This document shows, one piece after another, positions 54,161-64,000 of a stretch of 64,000 nt of DNA. A program made the translations under genes and the position numbers. Every line of letters begins with the position of its first letter. Positions within the stretch are counted from its first letter, which is position 1. The notes under the pieces were generated by a model. That model saw nothing but the letters and a program-made list of their open reading frames with translations, had not been told where the DNA came from and searched no databases. This DNA comes from Trachythela sp. YZ-2020 (taxonomy: Eukaryota > Cnidaria > Anthozoa > Malacalcyonacea > Clavulariidae): assembly GCA_016169945.1 (NCBI GenBank), contig JADLSH010000335.1, positions 496,001 to 560,000 of the forward strand, given 5' to 3'.

Positions 54161-55155
54161 GATTACGTCACTGTGCAAGTGAGCGGATGTATATTTTACA
54201 ACTCTGCCTTAAGTGTAAACAATTCTTAAATTCAACAACAAAACTTTAAGGTTAACATATGTAAAATGAAATGGTATCAAATTACTTGTCAAAAAATGTG
54301 CCACGTTCTTTTGTAAAATACGGTGAAGAAGACATATCTGACTATCCAATTGATATCATTTTATCTTCGATGATAACTAATAAAGGTTTTAAAATACTTT
54401 TAATACAGTTTCATACCATGAATAAAGTAAAAAATACGAGGTAAAATTTACCAAATTATGAGTGTTGGCCGCCATCTTAAAAAAATCTACAACCAGAATG
54501 CATAGCAGTCGTAGTGCGCACACCGCCTGGTTTATTATGTAGCTAAAATCATGATCTACAATCAGACACGTTATACAGTATACAGTGTAATAACATGCAA
54601 TTTAATTCCGCATTATAGTTCGCTTGTTTAACTAATTCATCTTCAAGTTTTATTTCAACGCTGGAGTATACATTATCATTGAAAAGACGAATTTGCGTGC
54701 AGCATAGTCTGTGAACAGAGTGCTCTCGATCGCACGAGAGAAAGTTAATTTATGGCCAGTATATTGAAATATACGAATAATACGAGGAAATATATTTCTG
54801 TCGCTTTCTAATAAGCCCGTGGCCGTGAATAAAAAAATAAATAGTAAAGTGCTCATGTGCTGAAAAATAGATTAAGAAGTCGAGAGTAACCCTCTCTTCA
54901 CAGCATCACAGGTTGCGTGCTGACGAAAATAATTGGATTTGTATGGAATAAAACAATAAAAGTAAACAGTGCTATTTATAGAAAGCGAAAGACTAATGCA
55001 AATGTTTCGTATTTCGAAAAAATAGTTTAGTGTGAAAATGGCTCTGACCAGAACTTCTGTGCTAAATGTGCATATTAGATTGACATATCTATACCGTATT
55101 CATTTGCTTATATGATCAGTAGTTTACCCCATGAATTTTGCACTTTACCCATTAG
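54161..55155. other. Actin intron 3, last part
   Basis: AT-rich, no gene recognised. It ends with TTACCCATTAG, the acceptor that keeps frame with exon 3. Other AG sites nearby do not join in frame. Confidence 0.5.
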
Positions 55156-55492
55156 ACTTTACGATCCCGTGTCGGACGCCCCCTGCCACGAGACATGCTA
55201 CAACTCCATCATGAAATGTGATGATGACATCAGGAAGAATCTCTATGCTAACATCGTGTTGTCTGGTGGTTCTACCATGTTCCCTGGAATTGGTGAGAGA
55301 ATGCAGAAGGAGATTACTGCTCTTGCTCCACCTACAATGAAAATCAAAGTTATCGCTCGCCCAGAAAGGGAATACTTTGTCTGGATTGGTGGCTCCATCT
55401 TGGCTTCCCTCTCGAGCTTCCAAGATATGTGGATCTCGAAAGAAGAATATGACGAATTTGGCCCATCTATCGTTCACCGAAAATGCTTCTAA
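55156..55492 (+). CDS. Divergent actin, last exon (to stop)
   Basis: The exon completes the split Arg codon and continues [20 protein letters not shown], then [20 protein letters not shown] and ends [10 protein letters not shown] with TAA at 55490-55492, the normal actin C-terminus. With this acceptor about 11 residues ([10 protein letters not shown] region) are inserted between the plug loop and the conserved HETCYNS, giving about 387 residues in total. The acceptor CCCATTAG is the only close AG that keeps frame. In actin this region (residues 262-276) makes cross-strand filament contacts, so an insertion here should affect polymerisation. Substitutions in the last 60 residues include Pro/Arg changes in [11 protein letters not shown]. 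Confidence 0.93.
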
Positions 55493-55641
55493 GCTTAATG
55501 GAAATCATAGCATTTACCATACTCTGTTGTAAAATTTTTCAGTATGTCCTGAATTATGGAACCAGGGTGTACAGTTAAACAAGTCTGTACAGTTCAACAA
55601 TGACATTATTAGTTCATACAAAACTTTGAAAATTCAAATTA

Positions 55642-55647
55642 AATAAA
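55642..55647 (+). promoter_or_regulatory. Polyadenylation signal of the actin gene
   Basis: AATAAA lies 150 bp after the stop codon in an AT-rich 3' UTR, a normal distance for an animal actin gene. Confidence 0.65.
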
Positions 55648-55659
55648 AAGTACAATTCT

Positions 55660-56486
55660 TTTCTAAATCTGTTACTGACTTTTGTAGATTTGATATTACT
55701 TAAACACATGTTGTTTCCAGAATTTAAGTTTGTGTTAATGTGTAAGTAAGATTTAGTGCTGTTTAAATGGGGCGAACCAGCTGGCATGCAGTTTTGGCGA
55801 GATTGGCATTAATGGGGTTAACCAAACTATTTGCTTGTTCCTTGTTAACCCATTAAGCCCAGTTAATGTCCCCTCTTTTGTTATTCTACTCTCAGTACTC
55901 TGTTTAAGGGGACTCTCTACCATAAATATAATATTTCTGGTTTATTTTTTTAATCATTTAATTTTGGAAAAAACATATCTACAGTCGGCTAAATGTTAAT
56001 GTTTCTTCAAGAATAGTACTTAAAGTGTTGGACACTTGGTGTTATCATGGTAACAATAAAGGCTACCTAAATGCTCATCTCCTAATATCTTGTTCACAAA
56101 TTATTGTATGAAAAAAAGCTCCTATTAGTATTTTCAGAACAATATTGTGAGAAATCTCACAAAATTTTAGCAAAATCAGTTAAAAGCTCTTTGAGTTTTG
56201 GCATTTTAATGGTTAAAAGATGCGGAAATTCTATTTCTCGGATAATCAAAGGTAAAGTCGGATCTAAATTTGTTCACATCATTCCCCTAATAATTCATCC
56301 TGTTCAACACAAATTTTATCATATAGCAAACAAATCATCCATGTTTCAAGGATACAATTAGTCTTAGTTTCTATTTATTGTTCTTTCTTCTTCGTTTTGG
56401 TTGTTTTGGTGCCAATATTGCTTCTTCATTGAAAGCACCACTGGCGTACGAAGGTCCGCCTTCCCTTTCTCTGGCTTCCTGCTCTC
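55660..56486. other. No gene recognised
   Basis: AT-rich 3' flank of the actin gene. Contains a short repeated motif (GGGGTTAACC near 55814 and TTAACCCATTAAGCCC near 55845). ORFs here are small and not protein-like. Confidence 0.4.
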
Positions 56487-57640
56487 TCACGAGCTTTGCT
56501 TGCCTTTAGGCAACTCTTTTTTCTTCTGTAGCTCACTGGCTTTTCTAGCAGCACCTCTCATTCTCATTTTGTCCTTACTTATTCCTGCTTGTGCTGCATG
56601 ATCACTGGGTGGTATCTTAGCCAAGGTCATCACGCTATGCCGAGCTTTCGATCCACTGTCAAACTGAAGCACAGCAGACATTCCAGCCATTTCCATTGCT
56701 TTAGGTCCTTTGTATTTATGTTTGGGGGCTTTAGTCCAAACAATACCATTTAGGCTTTCATTTTGATTCTGGGAATAACCAGGCAAGCGCCGAAGAAGCA
56801 AAGAACGACCGCTGAGTCGAGTGAATAAAGGTAGAAGAAAGTCAAGCAAAACTGGATCAAGATAGTGGACCTTCGGATCAACCTCTTTCTTTGTTCTTAC
56901 ATATTGGCACCACGAATCTGCATTATTTGGGCAAAACTTATGCCTTCTCTTTGTATCAGACAGCATCACACTATGGTAAAGAACAGCAAAGATAGCATCC
57001 TGCATACTTTTGATAGCAGTATTGATTTCCTGTTCTGACTTGGCATTCCGACTAACATTCCGCCTTATAGCTTTACCATAGTACTCTTGCAATTTGTCAA
57101 TAGTTTTGTCAGACAGTCTATGACCTTTCCCACCAACTGACTTGCCATCCTTCAATTTCCCTTTTGTTTTCTTTTTCAAATCCCTGAGAGCAGTTCTAAC
57201 CTTTTTTACACGATGACAAACAACCCTTTCTTCTTCATGCTCTTTTTTCCATTTTGCATAATCCTTTGACTTTATCCATTTTTCATATTCTTTGTTCTGT
57301 CTACCCATCCTTTCATACTTTTCACATGTCTTGCAACTTCCATACGCATCCCACACTCCAGTATAAGCCTTGGAATCGCCATCACAAACCATATATTTGT
57401 AACGCATCTTGCAATCAAGGGAACGTTTCCACAATTCCTCTGCAATCGAAACTTCCACGTTGCCACTGCTGCCATCATAGTTCTTTCCACAATGTTGCTG
57501 GTGTTTGGCATGCCATTCCTTATATTCATCAGAATCTTTATCTGCTTTTTGTTTGCTACATGCAGTACAAACCTTTGACCTGAAACCATAGTCAAGCAGT
57601 ACAAACCTTTGACCTGAAACCATAGTCAAGCACTTAGTTG
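56487..57640 (-). pseudogene. Mutator-like transposase, N-terminally truncated
   Basis: A minus-strand frame of up to 400 codons (ORF start 57689; convincing similarity from about 57600). In order: FRSKVCTACSKQK, an ME..A..LW region (EVSIAEELWKRS), YMVCDGDSKAYTGVWDAYGS with a conserved Asp, RLSDKTIDKLQEYYGKAIRR, MQDAIFAVLYHSVM, and HKFCPNNADSWCQYVR. This is the layout of the animal mutator-like transposase domain (PF20700 type). The tail has Lys-rich stretches (KAPKHKYKGPKAMEMAG). The N-terminal third is absent. Nearby elements with 9-bp duplications could be substrates of this family. It lies just downstream of actin in convergent orientation. Confidence 0.7.
57566..57633. repeat. 34-bp tandem duplication at the transposase 5' side
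   Basis: GTACAAACCTTTGACCTGAA and the following 14 bases occur twice in tandem. As 34 is not a multiple of three, the same DNA is read in two frames (MVSGQRFVLLDYG then FRSKVC). The duplication disrupts the original reading frame of the N-terminal part. Confidence 0.9.
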
Positions 57641-57895
57641 AGGGCCTAGGTCTAAAAAATGTATATAAATTTTCGTTCGAGTATTCCATCTACAAACACC
57701 TTCTATATTATCTCTATAGGGATCACCTGTTGCTTAGAAAAAAACCTTTTTCTCATCCTTACACAAGTGACCCCTATAGAGATGCCTGCAGAGGAGGCTA
57801 GAATACAGTACTGACTATAGTCTGTGACTCAGTGATGAGATAAAGTTAGAATTAAGTCATGACTATCACCAATGTATGCAATGACAACGTATGCC

Positions 57896-58059
57896 TGAGG
57901 GTTTTGTAGGATCAAACAACCCGAAAAATATAACAAGAATTTCGACGTTTCGATTGAAGACCCTTCGTCTGGAAGTTGAGTGGCCTCAGGAAGGGCCTTC
58001 GCTTGAAACGTCGAAGTTCTTGTTATATTTTTCAGGTAGTTTGACCCTACAAACCCTCA
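57896..58059. repeat. Inverted repeat with hammerhead-like half motifs
   Basis: Arms of about 53 bp (TGAGGGTTTTGTAGGATCAA and its complement) end at GAAACGTCG-type sequences. On - the stretch CAGACGAAGGGTCTTCAATC then GAAACGTC resembles a hammerhead core with one base wrong (CAGACGA for CTGANGA); the + arm has CTCAGGA and GAAACGTC. It is read as a degenerate Penelope-type repeat. Confidence 0.5.
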
Positions 58060-60949
58060 AGTATATCGTTTTATCGCTACCTACACTGGAACCAGGCACG
58101 CGTTCAAGATTTTTTTAATGAAACGTATGCCATCCAAAAGTAGAAAACTTTGCTTGATCTAAGCTTAGCATTTAAGCTAAAGGCTGTTCCTGACTTTTCT
58201 AAAGCTTAGGTAGCATTCCCAATCTTTGTTCGATGTCTAGTTCAATGGCAATGATATAGACACTTTAAAACTGGAGATTTTTTAATGAAAACGCGTGCGA
58301 TCGGGAAATATTAACTTACTAGCTTGTGTAGGATATTAAACAAATTGAAGAAATTATTGGATTTGCGTAGGCGTGTTAAATTATCAATTTCTATGCAATG
58401 ATTATTTCATAATGTTAGAGCTTTTAATGTTGTACTCAATTTTACTTTTTGATTGTGTTTGTTCATAAAGAATTCTGCCGTGGAGCGTTTTCAATTCTCC
58501 GACTTTATCGTGGTAAAATATGTGTCTTGCGTGGACAAGGTGTCCTTTGGATACAAAGCGTTAAAACGGGATAGAAAGTTAAAGCGAGAATGATTTCAAT
58601 AAACCGTAAGTATAAAAACAATTTTCAGTTCTATTTCAAAATCAGGTTCAGTCTCAGAGATATTAAAACGTTCTCATTTGACACTGTAGAGAACAGTGTA
58701 GAGTATTGAGAACAGTGTAGAGTGTAGAGTCTTAGGCGTGCTCACAGTTGGAGACACCCAGCTGAGACGCACAGAGCAACAGAGCAACAGAGTGCTCAGA
58801 GGCACAGAGCAACTATGCAGAGGTAGAATTTTATGTGAAACGCAAATGTTTGAGCGTAACCCATTGCTTAGCCTGTGCGCTAAGGAAAGGCCGCACACCT
58901 GATTAGTAATGGTGGTGGGGGGGAGTGTTTAGAGTAATTTGTTGGGCTTTGATATTGATCACAGCTAGCAGATTTGATGGCATTTTCCGAGCTCTAAGAT
59001 GCCTCAGAGGTCCCACTAATGAGCTCACACCTTCCGCTAAGGTAGCGCTAGGCCCACCTCCAACAATTTCTTGATAACGTCATACAGTTTTAAGTCCCCC
59101 TTAGGTTTGACTTTACCAAACACGGGTGCTATGCTTTCCTTCTGTACTAACAATGGACTAGTAAGAGATGGCCCTTACCGGACCTCCAGGAAGAACAGTT
59201 TAGAACTGATGGAACTATCCTGTATAAATAAAGTTAGTTTAGGTTTTTTTAGAGCACTGTTCACATGACGCGATATGATTTCACGTAAGCATGTAATTAA
59301 CAATCCTTAACTTTTTGAGTGTTTTTCCACATGTAGTTTGTCGAAAATCGATAATTGATGACGGTCAATGCAATGATTTACAAACATTACTAATTTATTA
59401 TCTCATTTTGGTCACGTCTTAATGCTTCACGAGAATTGTTTTGATGTAGTGTAAAATTGGTGACTTGTGCTTTTCTCTTTGTAATCATATTCAACCGAAC
59501 ATTGCGGGTATTCCTGTTTCCTTTTGTAGAAAGATTCGACTAATATGGATGGCATTTACTGGACATCCAGCTAGGAAGAACAATTTAGAACTGATAGAGC
59601 TATCCAGTGTAAACAAAGTTAGCTTAGTTTTTTTTGTTGACTTTTGTTTTTTGTCAACTTTACAATCATATGATTGATGGTCAGAACAACAGAACATAAG
59701 TTCCTAATTAAGCCCCACCAAAGAATTACAATATTAGATAATTATACCTACAATCACTTTCAAAAGTTGTTGGGACACCTGCAGTTTTAGAGCATAGGTC
59801 AATATGTACACTTGTAATACACATTGATCTCCCTTCCCTCTCCCCCCTCCCCAATCAATGTTGGTTTCCCAATTGTAAGACCATACCCGGTTAAATATGA
59901 TAATATTTTGGACACAACATTGAATAGGGGGCGGGGGGATCGACGTTTGTCAATATAATAGGTATTTGGGGCATCTGTCCCAACACATTTGAACAGGATT
60001 GTCTGAACACTATACCCCAAATTTTTATTGTATATTTCAAAATAACTGGCAAAGAATGCTTTAAGGGCGATGTATTTATTTCTATATTGTGCACAGCAGA
60101 TGTATACAACATTTCTAACCACTCTAGTTCGTGTGAAATTGGAAAAGTTAATAATTAACAGAATATATGGGCGTTTGGGTATAGCATCTTTAATTCCCTA
60201 AGGTTTATTGTGTTTTTAGCTTTTATCAATTAAGCCCAAAACTATTGAATTATTTAATGTGGTGTGGTAGTTAAACCAGACTATTTTGGTTTCATTATCT
60301 TACATTTAGGGTAGTTTATCGCATAGCAATAGACTTCCGGTTATTAATTCGTATACGAGCAATGGATCAGCCAACTGCTAAATTGGGTACTCAAACCAAG
60401 CAAGCGCTTAGTTGAACACGAGTAGTTAATGCGACAGTGTACATCTATCTAGAGCAGAATTCTCAGATAGAATTGTCTCCCCATGGCTCTCGTACCGGCC
60501 ATGAAGGATCACTCAGATGGTAGTAAATTTGGAGGTACCTACGAAAAGGAGGTGGTCACTTGGACATAGCCACTGAAATGCTTTTAAAGCAGAACAAGGC
60601 TGAGAATAATATGTTGAGAATATCTAACAATGTGTTTGCTAGTCATTAAAGAGTTTAAATGTGATTAAGCCAAATTTTGGAGCGGTTGACACTTTTTTAT
60701 ATAAATATATCTGATATACTATAGTGATTTTTAGAGTTGAGTGTCAATCGATGCACTTCACACAATTTTACATACTTTTTGGGAAAGAACAACCAGTAAT
60801 TGGATTGTAGCTATTACAAAAAAACATTAATATTAATTATTTACAACTATATAGGAATTACATTTATGAACAACAGTTTGACTATAAAGAACGACACTTA
60901 CTACACAAAGTTTTCCAAGTTCTAGTATGGTCTACATCGAAAGTACTGT
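58060..60949. other. No gene recognised; contains a dispersed 110-bp direct repeat
   Basis: 59140-59250 and 59525-59640 share GGAAGAACA-TTTAGAACTG and the downstream AAAGTTAG-TTAG-TTTTTTT, about 385 bp apart. Short ACAGAGCA-type repeats lie near 58690-58810. A 29-codon ORF at 60484-60567 (MALVPAMKDHSDGSKFGG) with a good start context is noted but unrecognised. Confidence 0.5.
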
Positions 60950-62585
60950 TCAGTCTATTCGTATAATATAGATATAGTTTAGATTTAAGTATAGTGACTG
61001 AAGAGGATGATTTGATATCTGAAGGCAAGTTATTCCATAAAAATACAATTCTATTAAAGTACGAGTTTCTGAAGAGAGATTTGGACGATGAAGATCACCA
61101 GAACTGGAACGAGTGGAATGATGGAGAGGCTGGGTAATAAACTGATTAATGTCAAGTTCGAACATCCCAGATTTGGATTTGTAGAAGAAGATGATATCTT
61201 TAATTTCATGCCAGTATGAAAGAGGGATTAGATTAAGTTCTTTCAACCGATCAACGTAGGAGGATTCATAGTCCTGAAGAATAGACTTAGTAGCTCGACG
61301 TTGAATATCCTCGAGACGAAGCAGATCAGCAGACGATCCTTGAGGTGCCCAGATTTCACAGTCAAACGACAAGTGAGAACGAACCAGTGACAAATACAGT
61401 AGGCGGCGAGCATGAACGTCAGTGAGGTGGAAGCAATTCCGTCCTAGGAACCCAAGCATTTTATTGGCTTTAGCGACGATATTGATAATGTGTGTGGACC
61501 ATTTCAAATTGTCACTCACCAGGATGCCCAAATCATTCTGAGTAGCGGAAAACTTTATCGGTTGTTGGTTAAGGAGGTATTCTTGAGGTGGTACTGAAGA
61601 TTTATTTCGTGAAAATCGGAGAGCGACACATTTGTTGGTGTTAAACTTTAAATGCCACGTAGACGACCAATGATGGAGGAGATCTAAGTCGGACTGAAGG
61701 AGATCTCTATCTCGTGGCTGACAAATTTCTCGATAGCATTTGCTGTCATCAGCAAACATGGGGACTATGCTATGGTTAGCTGCGTTTGGAAGATCGTTTG
61801 CATAGATCAAGAATAGAAGTGGACCAAGTACACTGCCTTGTGGAACCCCTGATGTCGCTGTGAGGAATGATATTGCGGCTCCTTCGACCACTACTCGTTG
61901 TCACCTTTCATACAGATAGTCCGAGAACCAACTCAACAATGAACCTGAGATACCATGCTGCTCAATTTCAAAAGAAGATTTCGATGTGACACTGAATCAA
62001 AGGCTTTCGAGAAGTCTAAATATATCATGTCCCTTCCTTTCCGGAGTCCAGGACTTTACCAACGTCATGGAAAAAACCAAGAAGTTGAGTAATACAAGAG
62101 CATCTTTTGCGGAAACCATGTTGCAAATTATTCAGCAACGATTGAACAAACTCAGACACGTGGATATGTACAACTTGCTCGAGAAGTTTAGATACTAGGG
62201 ACAGCAGGGAAATCGGTCGGTAATTGCTGACTTCGTGAATATCGCCTTTCTTAGGAATAGGGACTACGTTAGCTTCCTTCCATTCCTGAGGAACTTTACC
62301 AAGACAAAGGGACTTGTTGAATAGCACTGTCATAGACGGAGCAATCTCGTTTGAACATTCTTTTAACAATCTGGCAGAGATCTCGTCAGGACCGGTTGCT
62401 TTATCAGTAGAAAGATTTGATAAAAGATAACTAACTTCTTCTGTTGAAACGGAAATAGACTCAAGATTATCCGGACTTCCTGTTTCCTCCGCTAATTTAC
62501 TTCCTGTTTCGCAAATTCCAAAGAGAAAACAACACGTAAAATTTTTAAAGTGAAAGACGAAAAGTTTAAGGGGAAGGAACGACAA
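60950..62585 (-). pseudogene. CR1-like non-LTR retrotransposon reverse transcriptase (-)
   Basis: Minus strand from 62585: ISVSTEEVSYLLSNLSTDKA, TGPDEISARLLKECSN, SNYRPISLLSLVSKLLE and QHGFRKRCSCITQLL. A frameshift near 62025 and another near 61900 separate this from SGVPQGSVLGPLLFLIYAND, PMFADDSKCYRE (catalytic box near 61745) and the long C-terminal region LYLSLVRSHLSFDCEIWAPQ, RATKSILQDYESSYVDRL. The endonuclease is missing. The 313-codon open stretch shows that decay is recent. It would act by target-primed reverse transcription. Confidence 0.9.
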
Positions 62586-63176
62586 GTGTAAGTTTTTTTT
62601 CTTTATTAAATGTATATAAGTGACCCTAGAACATAGTTAGTTTTCAAAACGTTATTTCATGTAAAAGGGTATTAAATATGTAAATATATTCATGACTCAA
62701 ATTCTACGGCATTCGCGGACGTCCATCGGACGTCCATCATCGGACGATCATCGCCACAAAAAAGCACATACTGGTGAAAAAGTAATAGTAATAAATTCTG
62801 CAAAAATTCAACGAAGCATTTTTCGTTGAAAAGATATATTGCAATATGGTTCGCCGTGTCTTTATGTACCCGCATGTTCTACTTTCATCTTAACAGAGCA
62901 CAAACTGGTAAAATTTTATCAAATTTTGGCTTAATATATATGTATATATATTTTTAACACTAATATTAATAAGGCGACTCACTTCAATGACACTGAATAT
63001 TATTCGTCATGTAATTCTAAACAAAATGGTAGTAAAACTCTTAAATAAAAAAGTTAAAGTTCAAAATTAAAAATAAAACACTTACAAAAACAAAGTATTG
63101 CAATATTGTTCGGCATGCCATTCTCTACCAGTATCTTTGACCTTAACCTTAACTGACTGCTTACATTGTCTAGATT
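62586..63176. other. No gene recognised; TA-rich upstream region of the next ORF
   Basis: Contains CATCGGACG repeats near 62725-62745 and an alternating ATATATGTATATATAT tract near 62935-62953 that could act as a TATA-like region for the ORF at 63177, but this is uncertain. Confidence 0.35.
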
Positions 63177-63539
63177 ATGGAGCCTTGTCCTAACAACTTG
63201 TTAGAACAAATTTTCACAGAAGTTTCAAATGAGGCTTGGCTGGACGTAGATTTGTATGCGATAAACCTAAACGTGAACGACCGCTTGTATGAATACCTAA
63301 TTGCACTCATTGGACTCAACATATCCCTTGCGTCCTCAAGAGCTAGAGATTTCCCCTCCGATGATCAATTGCAACAAACGACATTTTGTTTGTCGTTTAA
63401 TCCAAGTATCATTCTGGTCCCTCATATGGACAATGCTGCAAACCTGAAGAGAATGATATGCGCCAGCTTGCGACGAAGACATCAAATTGTGACCGAATCT
63501 GGTGAAGAGTCGAACTTCCTGATTTGGGCATTTTTTTAA
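63177..63539 (+). CDS. Unidentified ORF, 120 codons
   Basis: Opens MEPCPNNLLEQIFTEVSNEA and ends SNFLIWAFF at a stop in a poly-T region. Composition is ordinary and balanced (Leu, Asn, Asp), with a predicted helical centre (LYEYLIALIGLNISLASSRA). It could be a first exon, with a donor at TCTG|GTGAAG near 63501, before the non-natural-looking T-rich end. I do not recognise the family, and there is no second exon in the window. Confidence 0.35.
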   Translation: MEPCPNNLLEQIFTEVSNEAWLDVDLYAINLNVNDRLYEYLIALIGLNISLASSRARDFPSDDQLQQTTFCLSFNPSIILVPHMDNAANLKRMICASLRRRHQIVTESGEESNFLIWAFF

Positions 63540-64000
63540 ACTATTTTTTCAGTTTTTGTAACTTTTTTGAAAACTTTTTTTTAGTTTTTTTTTTAACTTT
63601 TTTTTTCATTTTTTTTTTTTTTGTTTTTTATTTTTAATTGTGAACAACTTCGTTTTTGTATTTTTTTTTTTTAAAGTGTTTTATTTTTAATTTTGAACAA
63701 CTTTGTTTTTGAAATATTTTTTTTAGGGTTAGGGTTAGCGTTAGACCCCCTGCCCAAGCGCACTTTTTGATCTGCTGAAGTGAGGATTCATTACTTTTTG
63801 ATAAAAATTTTTATATGAAAGCCCTATTGGGCTAGTTTATTGTATTAGAATTTGGGCGTGATACCTCTTTTGGTTCCAAAGTTATGACGAAATGTCTAAA
63901 ATTAGAATCAGCTTTTAGGGGACGCGCATCTTTGGCTATAACTTTGTTACTGTTCAACCGATTGGAATCCAAAGTCAATTCCAACTGGAGTATTTCTGGA
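63540..64000. other. Poly-T tract and short TTAGGG-like run, no gene
   Basis: A T-rich low-complexity region (about 63541-63724) contains imperfect repeats of TTTTTAATTTTGAACAACTT. It is followed by TTAGGGTTAGGGTTAGCG at 63723-63740 and then unique sequence. Confidence 0.7.

Noticed and set aside
63723..63740. Second telomeric array
   Set aside because: Only two to three TTAGGG-like units beside a T-rich tract; too short to interpret.

Overview
This is a repeat-rich, AT-rich window from an invertebrate animal genome. The evidence is spliced actin exons with conserved metazoan-type intron positions (after codons 84 and 121), BEL/Pao and CR1/L2-type retrotransposons, PIF/Harbinger, hAT-like and Mutator-like DNA transposons, and TTAGGG-type repeats. 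The phylum cannot be fixed from the sequence alone.

The only convincing host gene is a divergent actin on the + strand, spread over about 45 kb. It has two tandem alternative first coding exons (10541-10792 and 12006-12257), a second exon at 31987-32097, a third at 49120-49583 and a last exon at 55156-55492, followed by an AATAAA signal at 55642. All junctions are GT/AG and stay in frame. The predicted product is about 387 residues, against roughly 375 for ordinary actin. The two first exons differ at 19 of 252 bases; 18 of these changes alter the protein and most fall in subdomain 2 (the DNase-I loop). The intron sequence just downstream differs at only about 5 of 364 aligned positions. Residues of the ATP-binding loops are also changed, and there is an extra stretch beside the hydrophobic plug.

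Layout: 0.8-6.8 kb, a decayed BEL/Pao element (+) carrying a nested Harbinger transposon; 6.8-10 kb, an unidentified relic, a CR1-like element (-) and a 226-bp palindrome; 10.5-13.6 kb, the duplicated actin first exons and a third intron remnant split by a 9-bp-TSD element; 13.9-19 kb, dispersed and tandem repeats, a 9-bp minisatellite and a telomere-like array bounded by inverted repeats; 19-24 kb, a second BEL/Pao (-) with a Gypsy fragment inside; 24.4-31.7 kb, sparse sequence with a helicase-like fragment, hAT-type MITEs and a transposase HTH relic; 32.6-38.8 kb, hAT-like, inverted-repeat and long-arm foldback elements; 39-48.2 kb, CR1-like elements in both orientations split by MITEs, a foldback element and an insertion carrying a complete hammerhead ribozyme motif, plus an integrase-core gene relic; 51-54.2 kb, a CR1/L2-type element with an SGNH-hydrolase ORF1; 56.4-57.7 kb, a Mutator-like transposase relic (-); 61-62.6 kb, another CR1-like RT (-); 63.2 kb, an unidentified ORF.

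Most mobile elements lie inside the actin introns (about 20, 17 and 5.6 kb), so the gene persists with intact exons across a transposon graveyard. Several insertions can be reconstructed precisely from their target-site duplications, which gives a relative order of events.
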